A stretch of 64,000 bases of DNA from Tabrizicola sp. (lineage in GTDB: Bacteria > Pseudomonadota > Alphaproteobacteria > Rhodobacterales > Rhodobacteraceae). This document shows, in pieces, positions 8,207 to 16,173 of the stretch. Position 1 is the first letter of the stretch. Every line of letters begins with the position of its first letter. The notes under the pieces were generated by a model. That model saw nothing but the letters and a program-made list of their open reading frames with translations. It made no database searches and had not been told where the DNA came from. The DNA is taken from contig NZ_JAEULO010000052.1 in the NCBI RefSeq assembly GCF_016793705.1, positions 1-64,000 on the forward strand, given 5' to 3'. The position numbers and the translations under genes are program-made.

Positions 8207-11052
8207 ACCAGCCGAGGGTGGAGACACAGCGGGAAGTCTCGGACGAGGTCCGGCAGACCACCTGCTATATGTGCGCCTGCCGCTGCGGGATCAACGTGCA
8301 TCTGAAGTCGGGCAAGGTGGCCTATATCGAGGGCAACCGGGACCACCCGATCAACAAGGGCGTCCTTTGCGCCAAGGGGGCGTCTGGGATCATGCAGGTG
8401 ACGGCGCCCAGCCGGTTGAAGGCACCGTTGCGGCGGGTCGGCCCGCGCGGCTCGGGCGCCTTCGAGGAGATTTCCTGGGAGGAGGCTTTGTCCACGGCGG
8501 TTTCCTGGATGAAGCCCCTGCGCGAGACGGCACCGGAGAGGCTTGCTTTCTTCACCGGGCGCGACCAGAGCCAGAGCCTCACCGGCTGGTGGGCGCAGAA
8601 CTTCGGCACGCCGAACTATGCCGCGCATGGCGGGTTCTGTTCGGTCAACATGGCGGCGGGCGGCATCTACACCATTGGTGGGGCCTTCTGGGAATTCGGC
8701 CAGCCCGACTGGGAGCGGACGAAGCTCTTCGTCATGTTCGGCGTGGCCGAGGACCATGACTCGAACCCGATCAAGATCGGTATCGGCAAGCTGAAAGCGC
8801 GGGGCGCGCGGGTGATCAGCGTCAACCCGGTCAGGACCGGCTATTCGGCGGTGGCCGACGACTGGATCGGGATCACGCCGGGGACGGATGGTTTGCTGAT
8901 CCTGTCGCTGATCCATTGCCTGCTGGAAGCCGGGAAGATCGACCTCGACTACCTCGCGCAATGGACGAACGCACCGCTTCTCCTCAACGAAGCCGAAGGG
9001 CCGGAGAAGGGTCTTTTCGTCCGCAACGCCGAAAGCCAGCCCTTCGTGATCGACCGCCGCACCGGCCACCCGGCGCCCTGGGACGGCAAGGGGGTGGAAC
9101 CGGACCTCGGGGCGGAATGGCAGGGACACAGGACGGTGTTCCGCCACATGGTCGAGGAATATCTGAAGCCGGACTACGCGCCGGAAGCGGTGGCGGTGCG
9201 CTGCGGGGTGACGGCGGAGCGCATCCGGCAACTGGCGGCGGAACTGGCGCAGGTGGCCTTCGATCAAGCGATCTCGCTGCCGCGCCCCTGGGTGGATTTC
9301 CGGGGCAACGAGCATGCCGACATGCCAGGCCGCCCCGTCTCTTTCCACGCAATGCGGGGCATCTCGGCCCATTCCAACGGCTTCCAGACCGCCCGCGCTC
9401 TGCATCTGCTGCAGATCCTGCTCGGGTCACTGGAAACCCCCGGCGGCTACCGGCTGAAACCGCCCTACCCGAAGCCCATCGAGGCGCATCCGACCCCCCA
9501 TTTCGTCACCACCCCCGGCAAGCCCCTGACCGGCCCGCATCTGGGCTACGTCCGCTCGCCCGATGACCTGTGCCTTCTGCCCGACGGCAGCCCAGCGCGG
9601 ATCGACAAGGGGTTCAGCTGGGAAAACCCCTTCTCGGCCCATGGGTTGATGCACATGGTGATCCCGAACGCCCATGCCGGGGACCCCTACAAGATCGACA
9701 CGCTCTTCCTTTACATGGCCAATATGTCGTGGAACTCCTCGATGAATTCCGCCCGCGTGATGGAGATGCTGACCGAGAGGGGCGCGGACGGGGAGTATCT
9801 GATCCCCCGGATCATCTATTCCGATGCCTATGCCAGCGAGATGGTGGCCTATGCCGACCTGATCCTGCCCGACACCACCTATCTCGAACGGCACGACTGC
9901 ATCTCCCTCCTCGACCGCCCGATCTCCGAGCCCGACGCGGCGGGGGATGCGATCCGCTGGCCGGTGCTGGAGCCTGACCGCGAGGTGCGCTGCTTCCAGT
10001 CGGTGCTCCTCGACCTCGGCGCGCGCCTGGGCCTGCCGGGCATGGTGGCGGAGGATGGCAGCCCGAAATACCGGGACTACGCGGACTATATCGTCAACCA
10101 CCAGCGCCGGCCGGGCGTCGGCCCGCTGATGGGCTTCCGGGGCAATGGCGAGGCGACGGGGCGGGGCGCGCCGAACCCCGACCAGATGCAGCGCTACATC
10201 GAGAACGGCGCCTTCTGCCAGGCGCATGTGCCGGAGGACGCCGCCTTCTACAAATCCTGGAACGCCGCCTATCAGGACTGGGCGGTGAAACTGGGCCTTT
10301 ACGAAACGCCGCAGCCTTATCTTTTCAACATCTGGTCCGAACCGATGCGCCGCTTCCAACTGGCCGCCGAAGGCTTCGGCCCGCGCCAGCCGCCCGACCA
10401 CCTGCGCGACCGGCTTCGCCAGGCGATGCACCCGCTGCCGGTCTGGTATGCCCCCTACGGCGACGAGGATGCCGCCTTTGGCTATCCGGTCCATGCGCTG
10501 ACCCAGCGCCCGATGGACATGTATCACTCCTGGGGCAGCCAGAACGCCTGGCTCCGGCAGATCAAGGGGCGGAACTATCTTTATCTGCCGTCGAGTATCT
10601 GGGAGGCGCAAGGGTTCCAGCCCGGCGACTGGGCAAGGGTGTCCTCGCGGGCCGGGACCATAGTGGTGCCGGTGGCGCATATGGCCGCACTGAACGAGAA
10701 CACCGTCTGGACCTGGAACGCCATCGGCAAGCGCAAGGGGGCCTGGGCGCTGGATGCGGATGCACCCGAGGCGACGACGGGGTTCCTCCTGAACCACCTG
10801 ATCTCGGAGCTGCTGCCGGAGAAGGGCGTGCGGCTCTCGAACTCCGATCCTGTGACCGGGCAGGCCGCCTGGTTCGACCAGCGGGTGCGGGTGGAGCGAG
10901 TGGTGGCGGCCGATCATCCGAGGGGGACGGCAGAGCCCGGCTTCCCTGAACTCTCCGACCCGCCACGCGCCGGTGGGGGCCGCCAAAATTCTTCGAAGAA
11001 TTTTGCCAAGAGTTTTCGAAAACTCTTGGGCATGGCGGAGGCGGAGCGATGA
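8203..11052 (+). CDS. soeA: Sulfite dehydrogenase, molybdopterin subunit (SoeA type)
   Basis: 949-aa member of the bis-MGD molybdoenzyme family (DMSO reductase superfamily). The N-terminal [4Fe-4S] site is visible as CYMCACRCG (spacing C-x2-C-x3-C) with a fourth Cys in GVLCAKG. A Cys in HGGFCSVNM (about residues 144-152) is a candidate Mo ligand. No Tat or Sec signal precedes the iron-sulfur site, so the enzyme faces the cytoplasm, as known for SoeABC and unlike periplasmic SorAB. It oxidises sulfite released by Xsc. GTG start overlaps the ackA stop. Odd point: codons for about the last 20 residues (NSSKNFAKSFRKLLG) lie in two AT-rich palindromes. Polysulfide or DMSO reductase is the alternative family name; context favours SoeA. 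Confidence 0.85.
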   Translation: MNQPRVETQREVSDEVRQTTCYMCACRCGINVHLKSGKVAYIEGNRDHPINKGVLCAKGASGIMQVTAPSRLKAPLRRVGPRGSGAFEEISWEEALSTAVSWMKPLRETAPERLAFFTGRDQSQSLTGWWAQNFGTPNYAAHGGFCSVNMAAGGIYTIGGAFWEFGQPDWERTKLFVMFGVAEDHDSNPIKIGIGKLKARGARVISVNPVRTGYSAVADDWIGITPGTDGLLILSLIHCLLEAGKIDLDYLAQWTNAPLLLNEAEGPEKGLFVRNAESQPFVIDRRTGHPAPWDGKGVEPDLGAEWQGHRTVFRHMVEEYLKPDYAPEAVAVRCGVTAERIRQLAAELAQVAFDQAISLPRPWVDFRGNEHADMPGRPVSFHAMRGISAHSNGFQTARALHLLQILLGSLETPGGYRLKPPYPKPIEAHPTPHFVTTPGKPLTGPHLGYVRSPDDLCLLPDGSPARIDKGFSWENPFSAHGLMHMVIPNAHAGDPYKIDTLFLYMANMSWNSSMNSARVMEMLTERGADGEYLIPRIIYSDAYASEMVAYADLILPDTTYLERHDCISLLDRPISEPDAAGDAIRWPVLEPDREVRCFQSVLLDLGARLGLPGMVAEDGSPKYRDYADYIVNHQRRPGVGPLMGFRGNGEATGRGAPNPDQMQRYIENGAFCQAHVPEDAAFYKSWNAAYQDWAVKLGLYETPQPYLFNIWSEPMRRFQLAAEGFGPRQPPDHLRDRLRQAMHPLPVWYAPYGDEDAAFGYPVHALTQRPMDMYHSWGSQNAWLRQIKGRNYLYLPSSIWEAQGFQPGDWARVSSRAGTIVVPVAHMAALNENTVWTWNAIGKRKGAWALDADAPEATTGFLLNHLISELLPEKGVRLSNSDPVTGQAAWFDQRVRVERVVAADHPRGTAEPGFPELSDPPRAGGGRQNSSKNFAKSFRKLLGMAEAER
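10984..11029. repeat. Two adjacent perfect AT-rich palindromes inside the 3' end of soeA
   Basis: Positions 10984-11005 form a perfect 22-bp palindrome (arm CAAAATTCTTC) and 11006-11029 a perfect 24-bp palindrome (arm CCAAGAGTTTTC), with no gap. Both are far richer in AT than the flanking coding sequence. They are read in frame as part of soeA, just before soeB. A pair with the same layout occurs at 47531-47578. Confidence 0.85.
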
Positions 11053-11777
11053 CTGCCCTGCCACAAGCCACCGAAAAGCGCCTCGGGCTGGTGATCGACC
11101 TCGACACCTGCGTCGGCTGCCAGGCCTGCGTCACCGCCTGCAAGGGCTGGAACGATGGGGGCATCGGCCTTTCCGACCAGGACCCCTATGGCGCCTCCCC
11201 CTCCGGCACCTTCCTCAACCGGGTGCATTCCTACCAGGTTGCCGTCCCCGACGGCCCGGCGCAGGTGGTGACCTTCCCGCGCTCCTGCCTGCATTGCGAC
11301 AACGCACCTTGCGTCACCGTCTGCCCGACCGGGGCCAGCTACAAGCGGGCCGAGGACGGGATCGTGCTGGTCAACGAGGATGCCTGCATCGGCTGCGGGC
11401 TTTGCGCCTGGGCCTGCCCCTATGGCGCGCGCGAGATGGACGCGGCGCAGGGGGTGATGAAGAAATGCACGCTCTGCGTCGACCGCATCTACAACGAGAC
11501 GTTGCCGGAGGTGGACCGCGAACCCGCCTGCGTGCGGACCTGCCCGACCAACGCCCGGCACTTCGGGGACTTCGCCGACCCCGAGAGCCACGTTTCGAAA
11601 CTCGTGGCCGAGCGCGGAGGCTATGACCTGATGCCGGGGATGGGGACGCAGCCCACCAACAAATACCTGCCGCCCCGCGCGAAGGGGCCGGGGGCGGCAA
11701 GCCCGTTGGCGCCGCTCCTCGACGTCAAGGCGACCGGCATCGCCGGGTGGCTCGACCGGATGCTGGGGAAGATCTGA
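11049..11777 (+). CDS. soeB: Sulfite dehydrogenase, four-cluster ferredoxin subunit (SoeB type)
   Basis: 242-aa electron-transfer subunit with four Cys groups typical of DmsB/PsrB/SoeB: CVGCQACVTAC, CLHCDNAPCVTVCP, CIGCGLCAWACP and KKCTLC followed by CVRTCP. Together they bind four [4Fe-4S] clusters and pass electrons from the molybdenum subunit to the membrane anchor. No signal peptide is seen, matching a cytoplasmic location. The ATG at 11049 overlaps the soeA stop (ATGA) and the stop overlaps soeC (TGATG), so the three subunits are translationally coupled. Confidence 0.9.
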   Translation: MTALPQATEKRLGLVIDLDTCVGCQACVTACKGWNDGGIGLSDQDPYGASPSGTFLNRVHSYQVAVPDGPAQVVTFPRSCLHCDNAPCVTVCPTGASYKRAEDGIVLVNEDACIGCGLCAWACPYGAREMDAAQGVMKKCTLCVDRIYNETLPEVDREPACVRTCPTNARHFGDFADPESHVSKLVAERGGYDLMPGMGTQPTNKYLPPRAKGPGAASPLAPLLDVKATGIAGWLDRMLGKI

Positions 11778-12649
11778 TGCATCCCGCAGCTTCGGTCATC
11801 CTGTTTTCCACGCTTTCGGGGCTGGGGTTCGGCTTCCTCGCCTTCCTTGGCTGGGGCGCTCTCGCACCCTCGGGCTGGGCGGCCTTCTTTCTCTGGGCGC
11901 TGGGTTACGGGCTGGCGGTGACAGGACTCCTGGCCTCGACCTTCCACCTCGGCAACCCGCGCAATGCGTTGAAAGCCTTCACCCAATGGCGCACCAGCTG
12001 GCTGTCGCGCGAAGCCTGGGCCTCTGTCGTGACACTGGTCCTTCTGGCCCCGGTGGCGCTGTCCGGCATCTTCGGGCTGGGCCTGCCGCGGCTTGTCGGG
12101 CAGGTGGGTGGCGCGCTGGCGCTGGGCACGGTCTTCACCACGGCGATGATCTATACCCAGATCAAGGCCGTCCCGCGCTGGCACCATTGGCTGACGCCGG
12201 TGATGTTCCTGAGTTTTGCCGTGGCGGGGGGGGCGACGCTTTCGGGCCGTCTCTGGGCGCCGCTCGCGCTGCTGTCGGTAGGGGCGGTGCTTCTGGCGGT
12301 GTGGCGGGTGGGCGACGGGGCCTTTGTCCGGGCGGGGCAGACACTGGGGACGGCGACGGGGCTGGACCGGCTGGGCCTGCCCTCGGTCCTCGACCCGGCG
12401 CATACGGCGGGGAACTACCTGAAGCGCGAGATGATCTTCGTGGTGGGGCGGAAACATGCAGCCAAGCTTCGGAAGCTTGCGCTGCTGCTGGCCTCCGCGC
12501 TTCCGGCGCTGATCCTGCTCCTGCCGCTGGGGGTCTGGGGTATTGCGCTGGCGGCCGCCCTGCATCTGGCGGGGGCACTGGCCGCGCGCTGGCTCTTCTT
12601 CGCGGAAGCCGAGCATGTCGTAGGGCTTTACTACGGCGCGCGGGGGTGA
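11777..12649 (+). CDS. soeC: Sulfite dehydrogenase, membrane anchor (SoeC, DmsC-like)
   Basis: 290-aa integral membrane protein with about eight hydrophobic helices, resembling the DmsC/NrfD group that anchors molybdoenzymes and reduces the quinone pool. Recognisable pieces are the N-terminal HPAASVILFSTLSGLGFG, STFHLGNPRNALKAF and WRTSWLSREAW, all common in DmsC-type anchors. The start ATG at 11777 overlaps the soeB stop; an in-frame start 30 bp upstream would lie inside soeB and is less likely. It ends the xsc-soeC operon; the next gene begins 12 bp later and has an unrelated job. Confidence 0.88.
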   Translation: MHPAASVILFSTLSGLGFGFLAFLGWGALAPSGWAAFFLWALGYGLAVTGLLASTFHLGNPRNALKAFTQWRTSWLSREAWASVVTLVLLAPVALSGIFGLGLPRLVGQVGGALALGTVFTTAMIYTQIKAVPRWHHWLTPVMFLSFAVAGGATLSGRLWAPLALLSVGAVLLAVWRVGDGAFVRAGQTLGTATGLDRLGLPSVLDPAHTAGNYLKREMIFVVGRKHAAKLRKLALLLASALPALILLLPLGVWGIALAAALHLAGALAARWLFFAEAEHVVGLYYGARG

Positions 12650-12661
12650 TCCTTTGGCGCC

Positions 12662-14014
12662 ATGAGCGCCTTCAAGACCTATGACATCCGCGGTCGCCTC
12701 GGGACGGAGCTGACCGAAACCATCGCCCATCGGATTGCCCGGGCCTTTGCCACCGTGACGGGCGCCGAAGCGGTGGTGCTGGCGCGGGATTGCCGCGAAA
12801 GCTCTCCCGCTTTGGCCGATGCCGTAGCGGCGGGGCTGGTCGCATCGGGGGTGCGGGTGCTGGATCTCGGCATGGCTGGGACCGAGGAAATGTATTTCGC
12901 CACCGCCCATCTGGGGGCAGGCGGAGGGATCTGCGTCACCGCCTCGCACAATCCCCGCGAATACAACGGGATGAAGCTGGTGGGCCGGGCCGCGGTGCCC
13001 TTGCCGGATGCGGATTTCGCCCGGATCAGGGCGCTGACCGAGGGCGGAGGCGAGTTCGACGCGGCTACGGGCGGCGCGCGCGAGGATCGGTCGTCGGTCC
13101 GCGCGGACTATGTTGCGCATGTGGCCGCGCTGGTGGGGCAGGGGATCGGGCCCCTGCGGCTGGTGGTGAACGCCGGAAACGGCGCCGCGGGGCCGACGCT
13201 GGATGCGCTGGCCGAGGGGCTCGCACGGCGCGGGGCGCGGCTCGATCTTGTGCGGATGCATCATGACCCCGACGGCAGCTTCCCGAACGGCATCCCGAAC
13301 CCGCTTCTGCCCGAGAACCGCCCGGTGACGGCGGCGGCGGTCAGGGCGGCGGGGGCGGATTTCGGGGTGGCCTTCGACGGCGATTTCGACCGCTGCTTCC
13401 TCTTCGACGGCGAGGGCGGCTTCGTCGACGGCGAGCATGTGGTGGCGCTTCTGGCTGCGGCCCATCTGGCGCAGGAGAAGGGCGCGACGATCATCCATGA
13501 TCCGCGGGTGATCTGGGCGGTGCAGGACGCCGTCCAGCGCGGCCGGGGCCGGTCGGTGCTGGCGCCGACGGGGCATGTGTTCCTCAAGGCCGCGATGCGC
13601 CGCGAGGGCGCGGTCTATGGCGGCGAGATGAGCGCACACCACTATTTCCGCGGTTTCATGGCCTGCGATTCCGGCATGATCCCCTGGCTGATGGTGGCCC
13701 GTCTCGCGTCGCAGTCGGGGCAGAGCCTGACTGATATGGTCGGGGCGATGCGTCGGGATTTTCCGTCCTCGGGCGAGATCAACTTCCGGGTGACGGATCT
13801 GCCTGCGGTGGTGAAGCGGGTGGAAGCCGCGCTGGCGCCCCTCGCGCGGTTCAGCGACCGGACCGATGGCCTCAGCCTTGATTTCGGCGACTGGCGGCTG
13901 AACCTGCGCGCCTCGAACACCGAGCCGCTTTTGCGACTGAACGTCGAGGCGCGGGGCGACGCCGACCTGGTGGCGAGTGGCGTGGCCCAGGTGACCGGGT
14001 TGATCGAGGGCTGA
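12662..14014 (+). CDS. Phosphomannomutase/phosphoglucomutase
   Basis: 450-aa alpha-D-phosphohexomutase. The phosphoserine loop TASHNPREYNG (Ser near residue 99), the Mg-binding DGDFDRCFLFDGEG (near residues 239-252), the sugar-binding GGEMSAHHYFR and the phosphate-binding RASNTEPLLRLNVEA are in family order. It interconverts the 1- and 6-phosphates of mannose or glucose for exopolysaccharide and lipopolysaccharide precursors. Whether mannose or glucose is preferred cannot be told; the GEMSAHHYFR loop suits the dual-specific PMM/PGM group. It follows soeC by only 12 bp and may share its transcript, although the functions are unrelated. Confidence 0.9.
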   Translation: MSAFKTYDIRGRLGTELTETIAHRIARAFATVTGAEAVVLARDCRESSPALADAVAAGLVASGVRVLDLGMAGTEEMYFATAHLGAGGGICVTASHNPREYNGMKLVGRAAVPLPDADFARIRALTEGGGEFDAATGGAREDRSSVRADYVAHVAALVGQGIGPLRLVVNAGNGAAGPTLDALAEGLARRGARLDLVRMHHDPDGSFPNGIPNPLLPENRPVTAAAVRAAGADFGVAFDGDFDRCFLFDGEGGFVDGEHVVALLAAAHLAQEKGATIIHDPRVIWAVQDAVQRGRGRSVLAPTGHVFLKAAMRREGAVYGGEMSAHHYFRGFMACDSGMIPWLMVARLASQSGQSLTDMVGAMRRDFPSSGEINFRVTDLPAVVKRVEAALAPLARFSDRTDGLSLDFGDWRLNLRASNTEPLLRLNVEARGDADLVASGVAQVTGLIEG

Positions 14015-14020
14015 CGCCGG

Positions 14021-14197
14021 TCAGGCCGGGACGGCGACCGCAGGCTTGCGCAGGATCGGCCAGCCGCGCCGGAAGACCGGGATCGCCGGCATGTCGTCGG
14101 CGAGCCGCTGGAGGCGGGTTTCGCGCTGCTGCAAGCGAGCGATCTCGGCCCGGAGGTCGGCAAGTTCGTCGGCTAGGGAAAGGCGGGAAGCGTCCAT
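14021..14197 (-). CDS. 58-aa coiled-coil ORF with a strong ribosome binding site
   Basis: The minus strand carries a 58-codon frame that begins MDASRLSLADELADLRAE. It is preceded by CAAAGGAGGACCAG, a near-perfect Shine-Dalgarno, which is the main evidence that it is translated. Residues 8-34 show heptad-like Leu/Ala spacing and look like a coiled coil; the rest (VFRRGWPILRKPAV) is basic. The stop lies 7 bp from the phosphomannomutase stop on the other strand. I do not recognise the family and infer no function. Confidence 0.6.
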   Translation of the reverse strand: MDASRLSLADELADLRAEIARLQQRETRLQRLADDMPAIPVFRRGWPILRKPAVAVPA

Positions 14198-14348
14198 CTG
14201 GTCCTCCTTTGTTCTATGCGGTCAGCATCGACCCGATTTCTGAAGACTTGATGAAGAGTCAGACCGAAGTCAGATTGTTTCCGGCGCGGCGGCTTGTCTG
14301 ACGCGGCGACCAGGAGCAATCTTGCCGCAAGAAACTGGACGTTTGCAC

Positions 14349-15314
14349 ATGTGGGATTTCAGCATTGCCAAGGCCTTGGGCCTTTTGATCCGGACTGCTC
14401 CGTTCCTGATCTTCCGGGCGCTCGTGTATTTCGGGATCGCCGTCGCGATGGTCGTTGTCACCGGGGCGGGGGCCGGAACCGGCTATGGCATCGGGCTGTT
14501 CGGGGATGAGGAGTTTCGGGCGACGAGCACGATGTGGGGCGGGATCGCCGGGTTTGGGCTGACGGCCGGGGTAATCTTCTTCCTGCGCGACTATCTTCTA
14601 TACATGGTCAAGGCCGGGCAGATTGCCGTGATGGTGGAATATCTGGACGGCAGGCCGCTGCCCTATGGCCACGGCCAGATCGCCTATGCCCGCACCGTGG
14701 TGACAGAACGCTTCGGCCAGGCCTCGGCGCTTTTCGCGCTGGATCGGCTGGTGCGCGGGGTGATTTCGCTGATCACCGGGCTGGTCGAAGGGGTGATGCT
14801 GATCCTGCCGATCCCCGGGCTCAACCAGATCATCGGGGCGGTGCGGGCCTATCTGAAGATCGCGGTCGGGCTGGTTGACGAGGTGATCCTGGCCCATGCG
14901 ATCCGTACCCGGTCCGAGAACGCCTGGGAGGCGGCGCATGACGGGCTGGTGCTCTATGCGCAGAACGGGCGGGCCATGCTGGTGAATGCTGCCTGGCTCA
15001 CGCTGATCGCCTGGGCGCTGGCGGCGGTGGTCTTCCTGCTGATGCTGGCCCCCGCGGCGGGCCTGGTCTGGCTTCTGCCGGGCGAGGCTTCCGGCGGGAC
15101 CTTCATCTTCGCGCTGATTTTCGCCTGGGCGGTGAAGGCCGCCGTGATCGAGCCCTTCGCGCTGGCCTGCATGTTGCAGGTCTTCTTCAACGTGACCGAG
15201 GGGCAGGAACCGCAGCCGGAATGGCGTGGGCGGCTGACCCAGGTCTCGGACAAGTTCCGCCAGTTGGGCGAACGCGCGGTGGGCTGGAAACCCGACGCGC
15301 CGGATGCGGGTTGA
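14349..15314 (+). CDS. Multi-pass membrane protein of unknown function
   Basis: 321-aa integral membrane protein. Hydrophobic helices are visible near residues 10-40, 55-85, 130-160, 215-245 and 255-280. The C-terminal tail (after VTEGQEPQPEW) is hydrophilic and likely cytoplasmic. The start is placed at ATG 14349 (MWDFSIAKALG), which I expect from homologues; an upstream in-frame TTG at 14322 has a better Shine-Dalgarno (AGGAG, 5 nt away) and would add nine residues. It stands alone between the 58-aa ORF and pcm. I do not recognise a family with known function. Confidence 0.75.
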   Translation: MWDFSIAKALGLLIRTAPFLIFRALVYFGIAVAMVVVTGAGAGTGYGIGLFGDEEFRATSTMWGGIAGFGLTAGVIFFLRDYLLYMVKAGQIAVMVEYLDGRPLPYGHGQIAYARTVVTERFGQASALFALDRLVRGVISLITGLVEGVMLILPIPGLNQIIGAVRAYLKIAVGLVDEVILAHAIRTRSENAWEAAHDGLVLYAQNGRAMLVNAAWLTLIAWALAAVVFLLMLAPAAGLVWLLPGEASGGTFIFALIFAWAVKAAVIEPFALACMLQVFFNVTEGQEPQPEWRGRLTQVSDKFRQLGERAVGWKPDAPDAG

Positions 15315-15426
15315 ACCGGCGGAACGGGCGCAGCCAAAGGTATGAAAATAAACCGAAGGCCGGTTGCGGGACCCAGGGTTCTGTGGCAAGACTCCGGCTG
15401 ATGCCAATCAGACCGATGAGTTCAGA

Positions 15427-16080
15427 ATGAGCGAATTCGCCACCCGCCGCGTGATGATGGTGGATACTCAGGTCCGCCCCTCGGATGTGACCAAGTTTCC
15501 GATCATCGACGCCATGCTCACCGTCCCGCGCGAGACTTTCGTGCCCGACGACAAGCGCGAGGCGGCCTATGTCGGCGAGAACCTGGCGCTGGCGCCGGGC
15601 CGCGTGGTGCTGGAGGCTCGGACGCTGGCCAAGCTTCTGGACGCGCTGGACGTGCAGCCGGGCGAGCTGGTGCTGGATGTGGGCTGTGGCCTTGGATATT
15701 CCGCCGCCGTCATCGCGCGGCTCGCTGAGACGGTGGTCGCGGTCGAGGAGGACGAGAGGCTGGCGGCAGACGCGCAGCGCATCCTGTCGGAAGAGGGTGT
15801 GGACAACGCCGTCGTCGTGACGGGCAGCCTGGCCGAGGGGTCGGCCAAATGCGCGCCCTATGACGTGATCACGCTGGAAGGCGGGGTCGAGGTGATGCCC
15901 GAGCCTTTGCTGACGCAGCTGAAGGACGGCGGACGGATCGGCGCGATCTTCATGGATGGCGCGGTCGGCACCGCGAAGATCGGCTACAAGATCGACGGCA
16001 GGATGACCTGGCGCCCGGTGTTCAACGCGACCGCGCCTGTGTTGCCCGGCTTCCGCAAGGCGCAGGGCTTCACGCTGTAG
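15427..16080 (+). CDS. pcm: Protein-L-isoaspartate O-methyltransferase family
   Basis: 217-aa SAM-dependent methyltransferase. Motif I is clear in LVLDVGCGLGYSAAVIARLA, and the N-terminal TQVRPSDVTK plus the VPRETFVPDD segment are typical of the alphaproteobacterial Pcm group. The enzyme methylates isoaspartyl residues in damaged proteins so they can return to aspartate. The start at 15427 (MSEFATRRVMM) is preferred over an upstream ATG at 15364. In many alphaproteobacteria pcm lies directly before tolC and a PopZ gene, as here, which supports both this call and that of the PopZ-like gene. Confidence 0.88.
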   Translation: MSEFATRRVMMVDTQVRPSDVTKFPIIDAMLTVPRETFVPDDKREAAYVGENLALAPGRVVLEARTLAKLLDALDVQPGELVLDVGCGLGYSAAVIARLAETVVAVEEDERLAADAQRILSEEGVDNAVVVTGSLAEGSAKCAPYDVITLEGGVEVMPEPLLTQLKDGGRIGAIFMDGAVGTAKIGYKIDGRMTWRPVFNATAPVLPGFRKAQGFTL

Positions 16081-16173
16081 GACCTGTTCCGGGGGCTCGC
16101 GCTTGGGCACGACCGTGCGACGCGCGCGCCCCGGACCACAAGAAATGCCCGCGACAGGTGACGGCGGGCCCTG

